Shown: piece by piece, positions 9,959 to 19,389 of the stretch
How positions within the stretch are numbered: the stretch's first letter is position 1
Layout of the letters: every line of letters begins with the position of its first letter
Assembly (NCBI GenBank): GCA_963932145.1
Contig: OZ010605.1
Coordinates: forward strand, 28,588,914 to 28,652,913
Length of the DNA: 64,000 nt
DNA from: Acanthosepion lycidas
Taxonomy: Eukaryota > Mollusca > Cephalopoda > Sepiida > Sepiidae
Reading direction: 5' to 3'
Notes under the pieces: generated by a model
What the model was told of the DNA's origin: nothing
The model's database searches: none
The model's input: only the letters and a program-made list of their open reading frames with translations
Translations under genes and position numbers: made by a program

Positions 9959-10735
9959 ATCTAAGAAAGGAAATTCAGTAGTACAAGCTAATAGTAGTTT
10001 CAATAATATATTAGTATTCAATTTTAGTTGGGGTAAAGATGAGTTACAGTAATATATTTCTCATAATTATGTCGATAGATTCGCTAACAGGGACAACATC
10101 AAATTAAGCTATGATTTCATTGTTGGGTTTTTCACTTTTTAGGATTTGGATTACTTCTAATGTTGACTTAACACTATATTTACTAGAAATGTGGGGAGTA
10201 ATGAGTTGGTTAATATATTTTGTTAGCTGATGTACAAGAGTTGATATTTGCGAGATGATAGGACGGAGAGGATAGTAAGGTTTATGTGTTTTTATAGTGC
10301 CGTATATGTAACCAGGTCTATAATCAACATTAATAATTTTAGGGATTTTTAGAAATCTGTTAAGCATTATTAGCATCAATGAGTTTATTAAGCTTTGAAT
10401 CGGTTTCTTGTTAAGTTTTTTTCAACTTTATGTGATCATAGAGTAAGTGGTCAAGTTTTTTTTTGTAATCCAATTTGTTTCGAATGTCGAAAATGTTGGT
10501 CTTATCAGCTTTTTCTACAATAATGTCAGGGTGGTTTCGTAGTTGATGTGCATCAATTTTTATTTGTTAAGAAGGTATCTTTGAGGGATTTCTGCTGTTA
10601 TCTTGCCGATTCTTGAATGAATTAAGTATGTCTTTAAATTCTAGTGTTTTTTCTATTAGTTGTTCATCCCTGAGTTTAACAATGTTTTGGTATAGCATCT
10701 CAATTTCAGTTTTTTAAAAAGTCGATTATATTTAC

Positions 10736-10738
<3 letters not shown>

Positions 10739-10793
<55 letters not shown>
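10739..10793. repeat. (TA)n tract
   Basis: Joins the 5' edge of the minus-strand PLE to the start of the GACTCTCCC repeat. Confidence 0.95.
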
Positions 10794-10795
<2 letters not shown>

Positions 10796-10910
10796 GGACT
10801 CTCCCGTCGGTTTCGACGTATGAGGATCTGCCAGCTTATTGATTCTGTTATGAAAGTTTATGCGATAGTCTTAAGTGGTATTTGAGACCCGCTTATATGT
10901 ATAATTGTAT
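10794..10910 (-). repeat. GACTCTCCC repeat with conserved hairpin
   Basis: On the plus strand, GGACTCTCCCGTCGGTTTCG leads into ACGTATGAGG. The stem CGTCG (10805-10809) pairs with CGACG (10814-10818). The same motif at 35.55 kb has a compensatory change in the stem. Both copies abut (TA)n, as expected for the tail end of a short retroposon on the minus strand. Confidence 0.6.
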
Positions 10911-10917
10911 ATATATG

Positions 10918-10921
<4 letters not shown>

Positions 10922-10991
<70 letters not shown>
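10922..10991. repeat. (TA)n tract
   Basis: Pure TA run in AT-rich unannotated sequence. Confidence 0.95.
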
Positions 10992-10996
<5 letters not shown>

Positions 10997-11642
10997 GATT
11001 TTGAAAGAACTTAGATTTAATTTGGAACAAACTTAGATCAATGGGAAGAACAATGTAAGGGAAAACTGCAAGAGATGAGCATGAACCAAAAATAGTTTAA
11101 GATATAATTAAACAATGAAAATGAATGACGCTATTTGCATAAAATCCCATTTAAGAAGAGAAAACACCCCAAAAGCTCAACCTCAGGTCTAAAAGAAAAG
11201 AAAACAAACACTACATGAAAAAAAAAAAACGAAAAAAAGCAACAGTTTACAATAAAACTTAAACCATTTACTTGGCGGGAAAATATCGATAATTAACTTT
11301 CCATAACGAAAAACACCGAAACCAAAAAATTATATGTTTTTAAATTTAACACAAAAACAAACTCCTACTACGGTACATGAAAACAACAAAGTGACTAAAT
11401 TCATTCCCGTAATCTAAATGCATAACGATAAACTACTTGGGAGAAAAATAAGCAACACATTTTTAATTAAATAATGTGCCCCCCCCAAAAAAAAAAATAA
11501 CGTAGACAATTCTCGATCAGATTATCTAAGATTTTAACAAAATGTGTAAAAACTAATTAACTTGAAGTTTTAATCTTTCCCTTTTTTACAGGGGGAAGAA
11601 TGATGTTCGCTAGAAATTAAAAGGTATTTTGTGCATTAGAAT
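10992..11642. other. A-rich stretch without a supported feature
   Basis: Plus-strand A-rich sequence with several poly-A runs (11220, 11487). No frame or repeat match was recognised. Confidence 0.5.
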
Positions 11643-12060
11643 ATGCTTGAACGCAGTCAACCTAAGAATGTGCAGTGTGTACTTTCGAGAAACTTCTATA
11701 AAAAGGCACCAACTGGAAACCAGAAAAAAAAAAACTCAAAGAGAACATTTGTTTTGTCCAGGGTAAAAGGGTCTGCGCGACCAATAGTATCAGAATATAT
11801 CGTCAATCAGGTTCTAGAAACAATTATGCGAGGCCCCAGCATGTCTGTAAGAGCATCAATGCAACCACATCTGCCTCATATGAATTTGTGAAACATTAGG
11901 CCTCCTACTTGCTATAATCCTGGAGCAACTTCAGAAGAGATTCATTGATGCGCTGGAAAGTGTTACGCAAGACATGCTACAACGTGTTTGTCAGGAGCTG
12001 GACTACCAACTGTTTCACAGTTGGTGCGCATATTGAACATTTGTGAAGTTTTATGAGATC
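11643..12060 (+). pseudogene. Tc1/mariner-superfamily transposase, internally deleted
   Basis: Residues about 40-75 of the 11643-11891 frame (KGSARPIVSEYIVNQVLETIM, RGPSMSVRASMQPHLPH) look like the second helix-turn-helix of an IS630/Tc1-type transposase (usually GRPRVSEE...RSPxKSxRxAS). About 50 bases later another frame reads RFIDALESVTQDMLQRVCQE, LDYQLFHSWCAY-stop, which matches the C-terminus of such enzymes (MLQRVWQELDYRLDVCR-like). The catalytic DDE core between them is absent. Family placement is from memory. Confidence 0.6.
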
Positions 12061-12189
12061 TGTTATAAAATCTACATCACTTTGAAGATCTTGTTCGAAT
12101 GTTAATAAATACATCTTTTATTCCTATTAATTTTCTTTGCTTGAGACATGTAGTTACTCAGTTATTGAGATTTTAGTTGATGTCAATCT

Positions 12190-12465
12190 TTTCGGATGGA
12201 ATAAATTACGACGTAACCAAAATATAAATAACCCCAATCATTACAACTGCCAAAACAGGGAAATAAAAAATTGGATCAATTACAATAATTTAAATATCTG
12301 GGAAGTGATTTAACCGAGTGCAAAAAGTTTAATACTGAAATACAAAGAGGCGTTGTGATAGGGAAATAGGCCTTCTAAATGTTATTCAAAATATTAAAAA
12401 ATCAGTAAAATGTCGTTAGAAACTAAATGAATATAGTATTGTATTGTTATATAATGTCGCCCTCT

Positions 12466-12523
<58 letters not shown>

Positions 12524-12660
12524 TGAATAGTGGAGAGTTTCCTCAAAGATAATGAGAAAAGTGGTTCTACTGAAGGATGTTGAAAATACCTTAGACTGAG
12601 CATGTGAATAGCGAGAAAGTTTTATTGAATGTGGGAACATGATCGATAGTTTTAAAAGTT
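12190..12660 (+). mobile_element. RTE-like LINE fragment, 5' portion
   Basis: The translation gives QFKYLGSDLTECKKFNTEIQ, then a Cys-Tyr-rich CYIMSPSP. The (TA)n tract 12468-12520 takes the place of the usual YGCESWT loop. WFY-RMLKIP, TEHVNSEKVLLNVGT follow (12550-12640). These are post-RT motifs of the endonuclease-RT LINEs common in invertebrates. Stops and frame changes are present. The element continues at 13.09 kb after an insertion. Confidence 0.7.
12468..12520. repeat. (TA)n tract inside LINE coding sequence
   Basis: Pure TA run flanked on both sides by recognisable RTE-like protein sequence. Confidence 0.95.
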
Positions 12661-13085
12661 TTACTTAATCATTTCATTCCAAGAAAAGCGATAATAGCAC
12701 TAAGACGCAGGTGGGGCGCTACAGCCCGGAAGAGACTGAGGAAAAATTCAGTTAGGCGAAGTGAGGACCTGGAAAATAAAGGGACACTATTCAAGATGAT
12801 GGTTGATGCTGCATTTAATTATTTGAATATCGTAAGTGGTAGGGAAACGGGAAATCGGAAGGGAGATCAACAAACAAGTAAAATAACTATTACAATAGAA
12901 AGGCGGTTGCAACTAGCTAGTTCAACAGTCAAAAAGTGAGACCTAATTGCCAATCTAGTAGCACGCTTAAATTCATGAACGTCTCATCAGTACTATTGCC
13001 ATAGGAATATTTTTTTATAATTAAAATCAGAAAGATGCAATTGAAATCTCAAGGGCATGAAGAACGTGGGCATGGATAATATGAC
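12655..13085 (-). mobile_element. LINE-J 3' end inserted in the RTE-like LINE
   Basis: The minus strand ends at about 12655 with TTCTTGGAATGAAATGATTA, close to the LINE-J ends at 45.88 and 56.78 kb. Upstream on the minus strand are traces of the LINE-J C-terminus (CNRLSIVIVI-like at about 12900; HEFKRATRLA-like at about 12960). It lies between two halves of the RTE-like LINE, so it inserted later. Confidence 0.6.
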
Positions 13086-13089
13086 AATC

Positions 13090-13275
13090 AGGACATGCTG
13101 AAGACAAGAGAGACAGCGGAAGTCTGTTAATAACCTACCTAACGAACTTGTGTTATTGTTTAACGGAAGAGGGAATAGTTAAGATAATAAAAAGATAAAC
13201 CTTTCTAAGAAATACAACGGACGGGAAGTTGTTGAGGACTATGGTCACCTACTCCCTGAATAGACAACACATATA
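13090..13275 (+). mobile_element. RTE-like LINE C-terminal fragment
   Basis: Reads EDKRDSGSLLITYLTNLCYC, LTEEGIVKIIKR, TFLRNTTDGKLLRTMVTYSLN. It aligns with the C-terminal motif also found at 51.83-52.06 kb (KQITTYLTSLFKWMAEQTVAEIINRQHLL). It continues the fragment at 12.2-12.66 kb, minus the LINE-J insertion. Confidence 0.7.
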
Positions 13276-14000
13276 TAAGAAGCTGAGAGAAGAACCTCTA
13301 CGTAGCGAATATTATCCTAAAAGTTTTCGACTAATTATTCCTTCATTTCCAAGGTGTCATTATTATTATTATTGCGATAGTCTGTCATCCCTACACCCCA
13401 ACTCACATACTCAAACACAATTTTTGAGCAACCTATCTACTGAACTGTAACATATTTATATACATATAGGCACTCATGTATAATTCTATTTTATTCTACC
13501 ATCATACTTAGCGTTTGTCTTCTTCTTACATTATCCTCCACATTCCCTGAAAGTAGAAAACACTAAAATTCATTTAATCCATAGAAATTGAACATTTTCG
13601 GATTTTTACTAAGTTTTAAAAAGGTGAATCCCTGACACTTATTAATTTGTTGTCATGAACCAATTAATGTTTTGTTGCCATGGGATACTTGACACCTCTC
13701 TGTCATCAGCCATTTAACTCTTTCATTAGCGACGCTCACTAAAATATGACACTGCCAAATTTTGACAATAAAATCTAATGATCATCAATTTTTAGCGCAA
13801 CAATTATTGTGCCTGAGTGGCTTGTCATAATCAACCAATAAGATTCCGTTTCAAAGAGACATCAATCGGCGCCACGTTTTTTTCTGAATAAAACGATAAC
13901 AATTCTTCAAATTCAGTGAGATGTGAAGCTGATCATGACAAATCTACAAGTTTCTTTATCTTAGTTTATCTTTTGAAATCAGAAACACACAAACACCACA
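13276..14000. other. No supported gene; short (TTA)n at 13360
   Basis: The frame 13229-13450 only extends the LINE tail into T-rich DNA. Beyond a five-unit ATT run near 13360 no repeat or gene was recognised. Confidence 0.5.
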
Positions 14001-14005
14001 CACAC

Positions 14006-14007
<2 letters not shown>

Positions 14008-14070
<63 letters not shown>
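14008..14070. repeat. (TA)n tract preceding repeat A
   Basis: A CA-rich lead-in becomes pure TA. Confidence 0.95.
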
Positions 14071-14073
<3 letters not shown>

Positions 14074-14507
14074 TTACGGCTTGGATATATTCTGCAAAGG
14101 ATGTTAGTCCTCTGTATGACGATAAACTACTTCTGTCGGCAAGGCCTCTGATATAGAGATCGGAGGATTTGAGGAGCGTGGAACTGCTGCTGTTCTCAGG
14201 TCTACCCTGACCCTAGGTGGTAGCACCTGTCAGTGTCCCAGTTCTGTGCAAATAGTGAACAACCAAACAAAAACAAAACATTATGGCAGTATAAAAATAC
14301 GTTTTTATAGTAAAAATACATTTCCAATATTACATATTTATATAAGAATTACCAATGTTTTAAACGGTATAATATCCTTAAAATTTGTATTCAAAAATAT
14401 AACTTCAACAAAACTACAACATAAACACATACATCATCGCCTCTAGTAATTCTGTACACAAACTTGCATACGCACACAAGCTGAATATCTACTTGTGAAA
14501 GATCAAT

Positions 14508-14510
<3 letters not shown>

Positions 14511-14565
<55 letters not shown>
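14511..14565. repeat. (TA)n tract, left edge of palindrome element
   Basis: Pure TA run. Confidence 0.95.
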
Positions 14566-14567
<2 letters not shown>

Positions 14568-14694
14568 TGAACATAGAAGCCAACACTTAGAGGCGACAGT
14601 CTGTTTCATGCTATATGCAATCGTCAGGCCTGACGATTGCATATAGCATGAAACAGACTGTCGCCTCTAAGTGTTGACTTCTATGTTTACTTTT
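14563..14694. repeat. 132-bp near-perfect palindrome
   Basis: Arms of about 65 bp are centred on the AGGCCT at 14626-14631. Left-arm segments AACACTTAGAGGCGACAGTC and TGTTTCATGCTATATGCAAT are mirrored in the right arm, with two or three mismatches. Both strands therefore carry the same ribozyme-like core. A fresh inverted duplication or a foldback element is likely. Confidence 0.95.
14626..14690 (+). ncRNA. Hammerhead ribozyme-like core (type I) in a palindrome
   Basis: CTGACGA (14630-14636), a hairpin with TGC/GCA pairing (stem II, with a T-T mismatch at its base), GAAA (14650-14653), CAG-A-CTG (stem III), then TC, with GCCT (14663-14666) pairing to AGGC (14626-14629) as stem I. All invariant core positions of a hammerhead are present and the cleavage base would be C14662. 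The mirror-image arm encodes the same on the minus strand. The stems are short, so activity is not assured. Confidence 0.6.
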
Positions 14695-14767
14695 ATATTT
14701 ACACACGCTCTATCTCTGATATTGAGCACTTTATTCCATAAATATAGCACAGACTAAGACTATATTT

Positions 14768-14770
<3 letters not shown>

Positions 14771-14802
<32 letters not shown>
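14771..14802. repeat. (TA)n tract, right edge of palindrome element
   Basis: Pure TA run after AGACTATATTTCTT, which is also found, inverted, at 20.36 kb. Confidence 0.95.
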
Positions 14803-14803
<1 letters not shown>

Positions 14804-15185
14804 CATAGTTTTATTACTTCAAAACTCCTAAGAAAATTAAATTTCGGAATTAAATTAACCGTAAGTAGTTGATATGCCGCTAAATAAGCAAACAAACAAA
14901 CATATATATGTCTGCATATTTTGTTCAACAAGAATGAAAAGGTACTTTTGGTTAGTATTTCCTTTTCGTGTATTTTATTCGTGTATGCGATCAGGCGCTT
15001 TATTTTCGGGACTTAATGAATGTAATCATGGAACAAAAGTTTTGAAACTTTCAGCACCTTACATGTCATCTACAATAGCTAATACACGCTATGCTGTTAT
15101 AGTAAATATATCTAGAAGTTGGCTAACAGTTTAACCGAGACCGTTCTGAACAAACAAATGAAGACAAACTGTTACATTCATTAAC

Positions 15186-15600
15186 TCCTCGTCCTGGGTA
15201 AGATGATGAGCTACGTCCAACAGCAATGCCACTGATCAGGAGTTTTGGGGGAGCGTGGAGCCACTTATTAATTGCTGGCGTTTACAGGTCCACTCTGAGT
15301 CGGGGTGGTAACACCTGTTACGGTACCAGATAGGATCAAATATTTAACCCCTTAAACTTAGGTCAAAATACTATTAAATTTTTCCTTAAAAAAATATTAC
15401 TAACAATGCAAAGAGGTATACATTTTTTTTTTTAAATTACCAGCTATACATTTTTTGGAAAAAATATTACAAAGATGCATTTTCGAAGAAAAATATTACC
15501 TGAAATAGATTTTTGATGGAGAAATTTTACCAGCAATACAATAAAAATTTTGTCGGCATTTAAAATCCCTGCCGTAAAACAAAACAAACGAAACTAAACA
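15186..15600 (+). repeat. Repeat A copy with degenerate array
   Basis: The head GTCCTGGGTAAGATGATGAG is followed by GATCAGGAGTTTTGGGGGAG, GGTCCACTCTGAGTCGGGGT and GGTAACACC. Four or five 35-45-base units then follow, around ATTACCAGCTATACATTTTT and its variants (15400-15545). It ends CGGCATTTAAAATCCCTGCC and an ACAAAAC-type tail. Confidence 0.7.
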
Positions 15601-15939
15601 AATAAAGACTTGAACATATACAATAAAAAAACAGTATAAAAAAAATCCCGTTCAACAAAATATATATTAAATTGGACTGTTTCCCAATGTTGGTAATATA
15701 TTTGAGTAAAATATTTAATTTTTCGCGATATTAAAAAATAGAAATGAAACAGATGTTGAGCTATTTTGTGTTTTTTCTCCTAATTTCCGTTTTCGGGGAA
15801 AGGCGCCATCTAAACCCACCGTAGAATACATTTTAAAGTGTTAATTAATCTATCATACTTTTCTGTTTCATATGATTTTATTATATATCTATATATTAAT
15901 AAACTATGAAAATATATAAAAAAACAATATTGTCTTTCA

Positions 15940-16143
15940 TTAAAAATGAAGAGGGAACCAAACATTGCCGACCTTTCAAATATCTTTTGTAAACAGTTAT
16001 CAACACCTGCCTCCTCTGGGTCTTATTATCCACTGTGTATTTGCAGTCTTGTTTCGAATAAGAGGCTTTTTTCAAGCGGAGGAAAAATAGATGAAAGCGT
16101 GTACTTGAACATAATACGATCACATTTTTTCGTCGAAAATTAA
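15940..16143 (+). pseudogene. hAT-type transposase dimerisation-domain remnant
   Basis: The frame 15946-16143 reads LSTPASSGSYYPLCICSLVS, then NKRLFSSGGKIDESVYLNII, then RSHFFVEN. The order LS-P-ASS...RLFSSGGKI...L followed by FF-EN resembles the C-terminal hATC domain (lSiPaSSapsERvFSsaGki...FL..N), with an insertion in place of the usual short spacer. Only the C-terminal tip is present. Confidence 0.5.
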
Positions 16144-16329
16144 TGGTACTCGGTGCAAGAAAATATATACACGCTTATGCAAATTAAGCAAAACAATGGC
16201 GTTAGTTTCCTTCTTTCACAATTCAGTCAGTTTTTGACCCACTGCAGTGACAGGGTGTAATCAATGTGCTTTTGTTTCCTTATATCAGGTCATTGAAGTA
16301 GTGTGCCTTAATATGAATCTATTTTCGAA

Positions 16330-16620
16330 GTGTATAACGAAATTTGTTTGGCCTTGAAAAATATTGCCTCATCCGTGATTGCATCAGATTTTTATCCTGC
16401 CCAGACACTATTGTTTCGATTGACGATTAGTTTTCCTATTGGCATTGTGAGCAAGGGATGTTACATCACGGAAGCGAACGGAAGTTTTGACGCTGCACGA
16501 AAACTCTGGCAAGCGTTACCAGTGAACAAATCTTCTGATTTAAAAACAATCGAGAATCTGTGGTCAATCTGCAAGAAAGGACTTCATGGAATAGACATAC
16601 ATACGAATTACTAACATATG
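16330..16620 (+). pseudogene. Tc1-type DDE transposase C-terminal remnant
   Basis: The 94-residue frame ends with GSFDAARKLWQALPVNKSSD, LKTIENLWSICKKGLHG. This matches the final DDE block of Tc1-like transposases (wpa-SPDLNPIENLW-ilkr), including the probable third acidic residue in TIENLW. The upstream ITEANGSFDAAR may be the second D block (QDN.p.Hta). The N-terminal two thirds are missing. Confidence 0.55.
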
Positions 16621-16698
16621 CACTGGGTTATGTTTAATTGAAAAAAACGAAAAAAGTAAATGATAACGGAATTATTCGTTTTGTCGCAATTAATTTGC

Positions 16699-16705
<7 letters not shown>

Positions 16706-16777
<72 letters not shown>
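16706..16777. repeat. (TA)36 tract
   Basis: Pure TA run. Confidence 0.97.
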
Positions 16778-16778
<1 letters not shown>

Positions 16779-16862
16779 CGAGACTCTTCGCATAGCGAAT
16801 CGAGTCACTGTCAGTCACTGGGCGTGTTTATAAATAAATAAATACGGTAAAAATCCACCTAC

Positions 16863-16984
16863 TTCCCTGCCGGCTTAGTGGTAGAATCTCCGGCTGATAC
16901 CAATTCGGGTTTCGATCCGAGCTAGAGGCAACCGGATGTCTAGCTACACTGATGAGCTGCGAAACAGTCTGTCTGTGGATGATG

Positions 16985-16986
<2 letters not shown>
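16863..16986 (+). mobile_element. SINE-D with tRNA-like head and hammerhead core
   Basis: The A-box-like GGCTTAGTGGTAGAATC starts near 16871, and the B-box-like GGGTTTCGATCC lies near 16907-16918, so a tRNA-Gly-like head is likely. The hammerhead core follows directly, then GATGTCA and the (TA)n at 16987. The total length is only about 125 bases plus tail. The head of the inverted sister at 6.93-7.07 kb is shared and its hammerhead stem II is longer, so the two copies complement each other. Confidence 0.8.
16943..16980 (+). ncRNA. Hammerhead ribozyme core within SINE-D
   Basis: CTGATGA (16949-16955), G-CTG-C (a one-pair stem II), GAAA (16961-16964), CAG-T-CTG (stem III, 16965-16971), then TC (16972-16973). 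CTACA (16944-16948) pairs with TGTGG (16974-16978) as stem I. Every invariant hammerhead base is present and the predicted cleavage is after C16973. Stem II looks collapsed compared with the 5-bp GCTGT/ACAGC of the sister copy, so this copy may be weak. Confidence 0.7.

Positions 16987-17017
<31 letters not shown>
16987..17017. repeat. (TA)n tail of SINE-D
   Basis: TA run immediately after GATGATGTCA. Confidence 0.95.
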
Positions 17018-17022
<5 letters not shown>

Positions 17023-17099
17023 GGACAATAAAAAATAAAACATTTTCAGACACACTGAGTTATGTATTAATATATTTTTTGGTTTTATTATTTCACTTA

Positions 17100-18700
17100 G
17101 GTTCCACCACTACTTTTCGCCAAAATGGACATAATCAAGAGAAAGAAAAATTCTTGTTGGTTTGTAGCAGCGAACTACGGAAGTGAATGACTGTCTCTGA
17201 AGAAAGTGAACTTTATCTGTAGCATTCACTTGTTTTGTATCGTTATTTTTGGTCAGTCCTTGTATTGGTTAAACGGCTTCTTTGAAGTTGTTTTTAAGAT
17301 AGGGGCTGGTAAATTCCTGGTTTCTGTATTTTCTCCTTGGTAATTTTGATATTTTTATTGGTTGTAGGGAAGGGGATGCGTGTGCTAAGTGTATGTTATC
17401 TTTTACCTCTTTGAGAGTGTGTATGATGAGTGTATGTTTATATATTTGTGTGAGGGTGTGTAAAGGTGTGAAACCTCAACACCTCTGCAAGCGTGCCTGT
17501 CTTGTGTGGGAGAGAAATGTGAGTAGGGCTTGATTTACGGGATTATATATTAATTCTATCGTTAAATCTGTGGATAAGTCTGTCTTGGTAAAGTGTTTTG
17601 AGGCGCAAACTCCAGGGAGAGGGTTTATGGGTAGGCTTTTGTAGGTATTTTCGTCGGCTAGCTGATTGTTGGCCTCTTTATGCTATTCTTTGATTTCCAC
17701 AGATTACTATGCCCTCACCTATGACAGCCTGGATAATGATTATGCCATCTCTGTATGTCAGCATGTCAAGGGCCGCCTGCTCCCCTTCAGTGACACTTTT
17801 GTGTGGCAGCTTACATACTGTTGTTTCCTGTTAGAGCCATTTCAGATGTCTGTATAATGACGTCCGTGTTTTGTGGGATGAATGTAGAGTCATTTTCTTT
17901 TAATGTTGCGAGTATGTAAGGTTGTTATTGTCTACGTAGTGGGATTTTATCTGTATTCTTCTAAATAAAAAATAGGTCCTTTGACATGGTGTCCTTACCA
18001 AACCTTCGGGGATTAGCGGAAAAGCTAGTCCTGTATTTAATAACTTGAATATATCGAGCGAGAATTTACTCTTACCTAGATTGATAACTCGCCCATGTTT
18101 GTATTTGCAAGCATGATGAAGAAGCTCGATATCTTGCATCATGTCTCCTATTAGTGATGCTATAACCTCTCCCAAGTGCCCAGCTTTGGGCTTACCCAGC
18201 TTTTTAAGTTTGAGTGTGTTTACTGAGAGTCTACTAAGGTCTAATCTGTGTGGTCTTGTATGTTTGGTGCGGTTATGTCTTCTGTTTGAGGGCTGCTGTG
18301 TATTTTTGTATGACACTTTAAGGATGTTCTCGTAAGTTCACTGTTTATTTAGTGTCTATGTTCGTTTTGACGTTCTAGCTATTGTTGATGGCGGTGGTGT
18401 CATTATTGGTGGTTGTGGTGCTTATGATTGTATGTTGGTGTATGTGTGTGTTTTGTTTTGGGTTTGCATGTTTTGTGGCCGGTGTGGATTCGGTATGTTG
18501 TCTCTTTTATGGTAAGCTTCTTTTTTTCTGAGTTAGGTTTGATTTCTCTTTTGTTCTTTTGCCTGGAGGAAATATTCCATTTCAATTTTCTTTCTTTTCC
18601 GTTTTTCTTTTCGTAGTTCGCTCAATGTTTGATCTATATGAGCTTTTATAACATTGTTTATGCTAGCATATTCCTCCGTGTCAGTTTATTTCTTTATTTG
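17100..18700 (-). mobile_element. Second-lineage Penelope-like element, N-terminal part
   Basis: The minus-strand frame 18316-17900 contains ASLIGDMMQDIELLHHACKY, RVINLGKSKFSLDIFKLLNT and GLAFPLIPEGL. PLE N-termini typically have a VvNLS-skpls-de--lLs-GL-F-p-P motif, followed by the L-RrL-Lk-H-like segment seen here as LFRRIQIKSHY. Further along the minus strand DMLTYRDGIIIIQAVIGEGI resembles the IvIkpADKGgavVi block. The copy is broken and lacks a recognisable RT core. Extent is uncertain at both ends. Confidence 0.6.
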
Positions 18701-19305
18701 ATCAGGTTGATTTCTGTTGTTGTTGCCATTATGAATTCCTGGCAGAACTATATGGTGTTCTGCATGAGCTCCCTCAAAAAGTTAATTTGATGCTAGAAAC
18801 GCATCATTATGGTCAACTATTGATGGTTCTAAATCAGTCCTGGAATTGGTCGGTATTAGTTAATCCTTCAGGCATAACCTTCTATATTGCTGGTGTAATT
18901 CAATCCTGGCTAAATTGTTGGTTCTTCTGTTCATATGGTTAGACAATGATTCGGAGTTTATCGATTCTGTTGGGGTCCCGCTTTAAATTTAGACACCCCA
19001 ACCTTACCCTTACTTGACGTCTGTGAATGCAAGTGAGATATTGATACAAATTATTAACCCTTACGCCCCTTTTCTTTAAGCAATTGCTCTAGCCGTTACC
19101 ATAGTAATCTTAATTTCAATAATGAATATGCTTATAAAACGCGTAAATTAAAGGAATAAATTATGCTAGTAAAAATTTCGCTTGAAGATGGAACAGAGCT
19201 TACTTTAATTCAATTTAATTCAAATAATTATATTGAAGTTTCGGCTCTTGTTTTGAAACATGAGAACTCTTATATAGTGTTGGAATCATATTTTTAAATA
19301 AATAA
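18701..19305. other. No supported feature
   Basis: A moderately AT-rich stretch with no recognised frame or repeat. CTTGAAGATGGAACAGAGCT and a nearby TTTCGGCTC hint at another decayed PLE end, but the blocks lie on opposite strands. Confidence 0.4.
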
Positions 19306-19316
19306 TTATATATATA

Positions 19317-19382
<66 letters not shown>
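19306..19382. repeat. (TG)n plus (TA)n tract
   Basis: A short TG run followed by about 28 TA units. Confidence 0.95.
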
Positions 19383-19386
<4 letters not shown>

Positions 19387-19389
19387 AAA

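Larger units (their letters stand above)
8765..10738 (-). mobile_element. Penelope-like element, long but decayed copy
   Basis: Read on the minus strand from 10738 to 8765, the PLE parts appear in order. They are an N-terminal region with ADKTNIF (like the ADKG motif of PLEs), an RT part GYIYGTIKTHKPYYPLRPIIS (10104-10379), FDVV, GVSIGLLLGPTFSNFYM, YVDDIFMLV near 9530, and TYELTTNHKIPFLD. A decayed GIY-YIG region and a 3' tail follow, closely related to the tail of the plus-strand copy at 8.1-8.4 kb. The element is clearly broken in several places and is interrupted by a 9643-9957 insertion. It is the same family as the 7.2-kb copy, facing it. Confidence 0.85.
14095..14902 (+). repeat. Repeat A copy split by a ribozyme palindrome
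   Basis: The head at 14103-14280 (CTGTATGACGATAAACTAC, GGTCTACCCTGACCCTAGGT, GTGCAAATAGTGAACAACC) is followed by AT-rich array sequence to about 14400. The typical 3' end AGTAGTTGATATGCCGCTAA, then CAAA units, appears only at 14863-14902. The (TA)-flanked palindromic element 14511-14802 lies between and probably inserted into this copy. Confidence 0.65.

Noticed and set aside
16868-16925. Possible tRNA-Gly gene
   Set aside because: A- and B-box-like motifs are present, but the sequence cannot form a proper acceptor and anticodon arm and continues into a repeat body with (TA)n. It is a SINE head.
17900-18316. 138-residue minus-strand frame as a host gene
   Set aside because: The motif RVINLGKSKFSLDIFKLLNTGLAF fits the N-terminal part of Penelope-like elements.
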